From NCBI GenBank assembly GCA_022606425.2, contig JAHDVF020000215.1, positions 1,054,001 to 1,118,000 on the forward strand: a DNA stretch of 64,000 nucleotides, in the 5' to 3' direction. The notes under the pieces were generated by a model. It had not been told where the DNA came from. It was given only the letters and a program-made list of their open reading frames with translations, and made no database searches. The translations under genes were made by a program, and so were the position numbers. Shown here one piece after another: positions 59,691-64,000 of this stretch. Every line of letters starts with the position of its first letter. Positions within the stretch are counted from its first letter, which is position 1. Source of the DNA: Lepidostoma basale. Lineage: Eukaryota; Arthropoda; Insecta; Trichoptera; Lepidostomatidae.

Positions 59691-59842
59691 GAATCTGATT
59701 GGTACTTTTAAATAGGCTGTCTTTGTATTTCTCAATTGTCCAAACTGTCACCTTCTAGAATTTTTATCTACCTGCAACTTTTGTATGCCATTCACTGAAG
59801 GAGCTTTTTTTAATTATTTTTTTTATTCCACATAAGAGCGAG

Positions 59843-60780
59843 TGTAATGGTACATCATTACGATTTCTTCGGCCACTGTATTCGCCCCAATTCTCCCCAG
59901 TTAAGTACCTCTTCGAAATTCATTTCCAACTTCTCCTGTTTGCGCCCTGTGAGCCACCGCCGCCTTTCCAATTGGTAACACTGCTTTTTCGGTACTCTAT
60001 GCTTCGAGGCAGAAGCCCGCCACTTCCTTCCCTCCAGTCAGCCGTTGCGGGTAGGCCGCCATCTTGTGTTCTTTCGCCAGTGCCCAGTTACCACCACGAT
60101 GTAGGAGAAACGTTAATCCGTTTGCATCCGGCTGGACCAGCGATGGTTCAGCCTTTCTCCCATCATATCAGGTAGAATACTAATAATAATATCCATATCG
60201 AAGACCGCACATTGGTTCCACATGTGCGTCATGTGTCCGCGTGTCTGCGATTGATTCCCTCCGCCACGGTCCGAGCCATCCTCTGCTCCCGAAATTGCCG
60301 CTCACGTGTTGTCGCACATCATGTCCCGACAACGTGGTTGACCTCACCACCCAGCGGAACTGCGAGGACCACTTCTTCACGCCGCTTCAGACAGCACCAA
60401 CAGGTTAGGGAACCTCGTGTCTGCCAGGTGACGCTCTACATATTGATTTGCTGACCCACCATCTTCTGGTCAGCGTCGCTGATAACGTCTACGGACGACG
60501 TCGCCGGTCGATGTCCTGACGAGCACGCCATCGAGGAATCACCTCAAACAGCCTCTTCATTCTTTCATCATGTGCCTCTTTTTATGTATTCGTACGACAT
60601 CCCTAGCCTCTGGATTATTGTTATAATGTTAACTAGATAATAAACCTTAATGTATCCCCTGTAACTGTCTTTATATTTACACCCGTCCCTGAATCGAATA
60701 ATATACCGAAAAGAATCTCACGATTACCACCCTGAAGATAAAAACCATGCTCTCCGTGCTAACCGAGGAGGAACGTTTCA
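59843..60780 (+). mobile_element. Right LTR of the nested element
   Basis: 938 bases, TGTAATGGTACA to ACGTTTCA, followed by the target duplication GGCT and then pol coding sequence. Confidence 0.92.
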
Positions 60781-60784
60781 GGCT

Positions 60785-62196
60785 GTCTCAAATATTTGAA
60801 CAATCTGTCATCGCCAGGAGGCAGACTCGCCAGATGGGCTTGCCGTCTATCACAATATAGTTTCGATTTTGTATATAAAAAAGGTTGCGAAAACAATTTA
60901 GCTGATGCCCTAAGTCGCATCGAAGTGTCCTCCCTGACCTTCCCTCCGCCCTTCACTAACGTGACTGATCAAACCTATCTAAATCTATATTCGGCATGTA
61001 AGGATAACCCGCAGTCGACAGCCAACTATCTTATCAATAACAAACACCTGTACCGTTATTCGAAATCAGGAAACTCCTCGCGCCCTGACTCCAGCAGCTA
61101 CCTCTGGAAGGTTGTTGTACCCGCTAATGAAATCCCCCATGTTATATCTGACTTTCATAACAACTTCTGTCATCCCGGGATTGAAAAAACATTTAGAACC
61201 CTCTCGCAAACATTTTATTGGAGCAATATGCGTCGCACTATCAAACAATTCATAAAAACTTGCGACACCTGCAAGGCCTATAAGCATAGCACGCAGTCCC
61301 CTTTAGGTTTAATGACGGTGCCTAAACGCCTTTCTAAACCCCTCGTCTCCTTGTCTGCAGACCTCGTAGGGCCACTCCCGATGTCCAATCATCGCTTCTG
61401 TCACATTCTGACAGTAGTAGACAACTTTTCAAAATTTGTTTGGGCGTTTCCCCTTAGGACAGCCAACTCCAAAACTGTAATTAAATTACTCGAGGAGAAA
61501 ATATTTCTGCCTTACTCTGTTCCCCGTACGCTTATTATCGACAACGGAAGTCAATTTGTCTCCAAGGAGTTCCGTAAGTTCACTGAAACCTATGGAATAC
61601 AAGACTTGTACTACAACGCCCGCTATCATCCTCAGAACAATGTAAGCGAACGTCATAATGCAAACATCATTACCGCACTGGCAATTCTGGTAGGGAATAA
61701 TCAACGGACTTGGTGTTCAAAGCTTCCACAGATCTCATCTTGCTTAAATAATACTGTCAGTATTGCTACAGGATATACCCCGTTCTTTCTTTTGCACGGC
61801 TTTGAAACTGCTCCCCACGGTTCATTTCACAATAAATTTGTTCGTGAATCAAACTCCCATAATCCATCTGACATCACCTCGGACTACGCATCTGGCCTAC
61901 TTAGAATGGAAAATGTCTATGAAGAAGTTTCTTCCGCACTACTCCAAGCCTTCCAACGGAACGCTACTCGGTATAATCTAAGGCGTAAATCTTGTACCTT
62001 GCATGTCGGACAACTGGTCTGGCGCCGTGCCTTCCTTCAATCTGACGCTTCAAGGTACATATCTGCCAAACTGTGTCCCAGATTTATCAAGTGCAGGATA
62101 CTCAAAAGAATTTCAGATACCATATATGAACTGTCTGATATGGCTGGAAAAAGTATCGGTACATTTCACATCAAGGACTTAGTCAAACAGGAATAG
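60785..62196 (+). pseudogene. pol: Pol, RNase H end and integrase of the outer element
   Basis: The frame resumes with the connection (GGRLARWACRLSQYSFDFVY, NNLADALSRIEV). Integrase: zinc-binding HHCC (DFHNNFCHPGIEK ... FIKTCDTCKAY), then the core with catalytic D in LSADLVGPLP, D in LIIDNGSQF and E in NNVSERHN, so DDE is complete. The C-terminal part includes VGQLVWRRAF and ends GTFHIKDLVKQE with a stop at 62196. The open frame of about 470 codons has no internal stop. It would insert cDNA into the genome. Downstream of the nested element it lacks its own start, so it is orphaned. Confidence 0.92.
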
Positions 62197-64000
62197 TTTC
62201 TAAGTTAAACTTAAAACTTAGTGGCGCCCAAATATATTAACCTATGACTCAAACCTTTGTCTTAATATGTATTTTCGTTCTCAAGGGACTCGCATAATTT
62301 CCATCATTTCGCGAGGACGGGTAAGCGACCCCGGGACCCTAGCCATTACTGCTATTCCTAGCATACTTTCCCCCATAGCAGTAGTGTCCTTCAATCTAAC
62401 CTTGTTTCCTTCCTCATTATGCATCCTATCTCCACTATGATTGCCCCCTTCCTTGTGCCAATTTCTATCTTACTTGCGTTTGTAGTGTCTATTGTGTTAT
62501 GGTATGTATGAATAAGCGCCTGATGAAGAATAAACTGCCCCCATTCACCACTTGATCTAGTTGTGTTAGGAGCGCTCTAAGAGAAGATGCCTGTATCCAT
62601 CGAATGCATGAATAATTGTAAATTTCCCGAACGCTAGAGACACTTGGTAGACCTACAGATGCATTTGTATTATGGTTTGGTTATATTTTCCCTTCCTACT
62701 TGAGTGTTCCATGTTCTTGTGTGTTCTGGATGGTTTAAAAACTTCTTTTATTTGTGTGGAATACAAGATTGTCCATCACTTATAATATTATGAACTTTTC
62801 CATCTCACCTGAACAGAAATTTTATTGACATATCATTTTTGTATGTGCAAATTGTCTAAATTTATAACTATTGTAACACCAATTTCTTTATAAACTTGTT
62901 TGTTTTTTACTTCTTATTTATTGTTATATATGTTCATGTGTGTTTTGGGTCGTGAGTCAGTTAAAGGTGTTGCATATTGGATTGGCAATCACTTGTACGA
63001 TTGAGTTCACTTCTCCGATTCACCTGAACAATAACGTCCATTATATGTTTTAAAATGTTGTAGGTATTTATGTTGTTTCAGTCACCTGTAGAATTTGTTT
63101 TTGTAGAGAATAGAAGGAGTCAGAACGCTATAGGTATACAGCCTTAGAATATGTAGATGTGCCTTATTTTCCGAGGCGAAAGGGAGCCAGACCCTAATAA
63201 AAAGCAACGCTATAGGTATACAGCCTTAGAATATGTAGATGTGCCTTATTATCCGAGGCGAAAGGGAGCTAGACCCTAATACAAAGCAACACTATAGGTA
63301 TACAGCCTCATAATATGTAAACGGACATGCCTCTGCTGTATGTAATTTAAATTTTTGTTTTTACTGGTGACTGAACACATAATATTGTTGTAACTGTTTT
63401 TCTTTATAATCTATCATCTAGGCTAGAGATGTCCAACAATAATTTACCTCAAGACCCTAACCCCTTCTCCTTTTAGAATCAGTGAGTGCTATTTACCTGC
63501 AAGGGAAAAAAAAAAAACAATTGTCTCTTTTGTGCTGTGGAAACTTTAAAACAATGATAATTTTTGTATTTATAACTTAACTGTGTTTGTGTTTTTACCT
63601 GAACTATAATTTGTATTTTTTTTTTAAACTTAACAATTTGTAATATGTCAAACTAACTGCTAACCTAAGACTTAAACCTGCTTTCTCTGTGTTTAATGAT
63701 CATTAATATTCAGAATTAAACTATGATTTGTTTTTTTAAAATAAATTTTGTTTGTAAAATGTTTAACTAACTGTAACCTAGGATTTAAACCTGTTTTTAT
63801 TGTGTTTAATGATCCTTAATTTTCTGAACTTGTGACTATAGTTTGTATTTTTAAACTAAACTTAACAATTTGTAATATGTCAAACTAACTGCTACCTTTT
63901 AGGATATAAACCTCTCCCATGTGTATAATGATACATTTTTTTAAACTTGTGAATCTAATTTGTACTTTGAAATAAACTGTCTTTGTATTTCTCAATTGTC
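62197..64000 (+). other. 3' untranslated region of the outer element (cut by window edge)
   Basis: No env-like frame. The sequence parallels 57740-59800 of the nested element, including both tandem arrays. From the parallel, the 3' LTR should start about 100 bases beyond the window. Confidence 0.85.
63124..63320 (+). repeat. 82-bp tandem repeat, outer element
   Basis: Same unit and copy number as at 58743-58936. Confidence 0.95.

Larger units (their letters stand above)
57202..59842 (+). other. Non-coding interior of the nested element
   Basis: After the primer-binding site about 500 bases are without match. From about 57740 (AAGTGTGAATAGTTTCTAAG) the interior parallels the outer element from about 62190 to the window end, with some insertions and deletions. 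The pol coding region is absent. Likely functions kept: packaging, priming and polypurine signals. Confidence 0.85.
56268..60780 (+). mobile_element. Non-autonomous LTR element nested in pol
   Basis: 4513 bases: LTR, 2641-base interior, LTR. The target duplication is GGCT (56264-56267 and 60781-60784). The interior has no gag or pol frame. Its primer-binding site and 3' half are alike to those of the outer element, so it is a non-coding derivative that must be moved by proteins of autonomous relatives. Orientation is the same as the outer element. Confidence 0.92.

Noticed and set aside
62197..64000. env gene of the LTR element
   Set aside because: No frame of useful length, no signal peptide or membrane segment; the region is a repeat-rich untranslated stretch.

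Overview
The window is intergenic and intronic DNA from an animal nuclear genome, almost certainly an insect and most likely a moth or butterfly. It is strongly AT-rich and has no bacterial-type operons. It carries mariner transposases, tRNA-derived SINEs, palindromic MITEs, many 5'-truncated LINE tails (including the GEAYVQQW-type tail frequent in Lepidoptera) and a Gypsy-type LTR retrotransposon. The species cannot be read from the sequence. Nearly everything recognisable is mobile DNA. The one plausible host gene is a small three-exon gene on the minus strand (exons at 11710-11591, 10208-10152 and 7730-7482). It encodes a 141-residue protein with a signal peptide, and its introns hold satellite, foldback and LINE material.

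Layout. 1-13 kb: LINE remnants, a degraded mariner-like element, a 107-bp satellite broken by a LINE insertion, the host gene, a 9-bp minisatellite enclosed in a 90-bp inverted repeat, and hairpin MITEs. 13-35 kb: a dense mosaic of truncated LINEs. These are LINE-A (RRMCGKTIY motif, 3' end in TTAG repeats), LINE-B (GEAYVQQW tail), LINE-C (GRRQLSWLR, GAAGAAG tail), LINE-D (LRQRQHRLFYLP, TTGAT tail) and one L2/CR1-like copy. Among them are SINE-1 copies, a hAT-type MITE with a perfect 8-bp target duplication, and foldback structures. Two insertions are clearly nested with target duplications (about 14.75 kb and 18.1 kb). 35-38.5 kb: a nearly intact mariner inserted at a (TA)n tract, then a second mariner with an internal deletion. 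38.5-48 kb: mostly AT-rich unique sequence with scattered MITEs, a SINE, LINE tails and a possible piggyBac-like element.

48-64 kb: five (TA)n tracts separate, in order, a decayed DNA transposon of uncertain superfamily with 13-bp terminal repeats, the longest LINE-A copy (reverse transcriptase plus tail), a hairpin resembling an LTR end, and a Gypsy-type LTR retrotransposon that runs past the right edge. Its gag, protease-RT, RNase H and integrase are recognisable. Its pol is split by a second, non-autonomous LTR element of 4.5 kb with nearly identical LTRs, a GGCT target duplication and no coding capacity. The inner element shares its 3' untranslated region and primer-binding site with the host element, so it looks like a deletion derivative that inserted into its own relative.

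LINE, SINE and MITE family names here (LINE-A to -D, SINE-1, MITE-A, repeat-B) are local labels from comparing copies inside this window. All clade assignments come from recalled motifs, not from a search.
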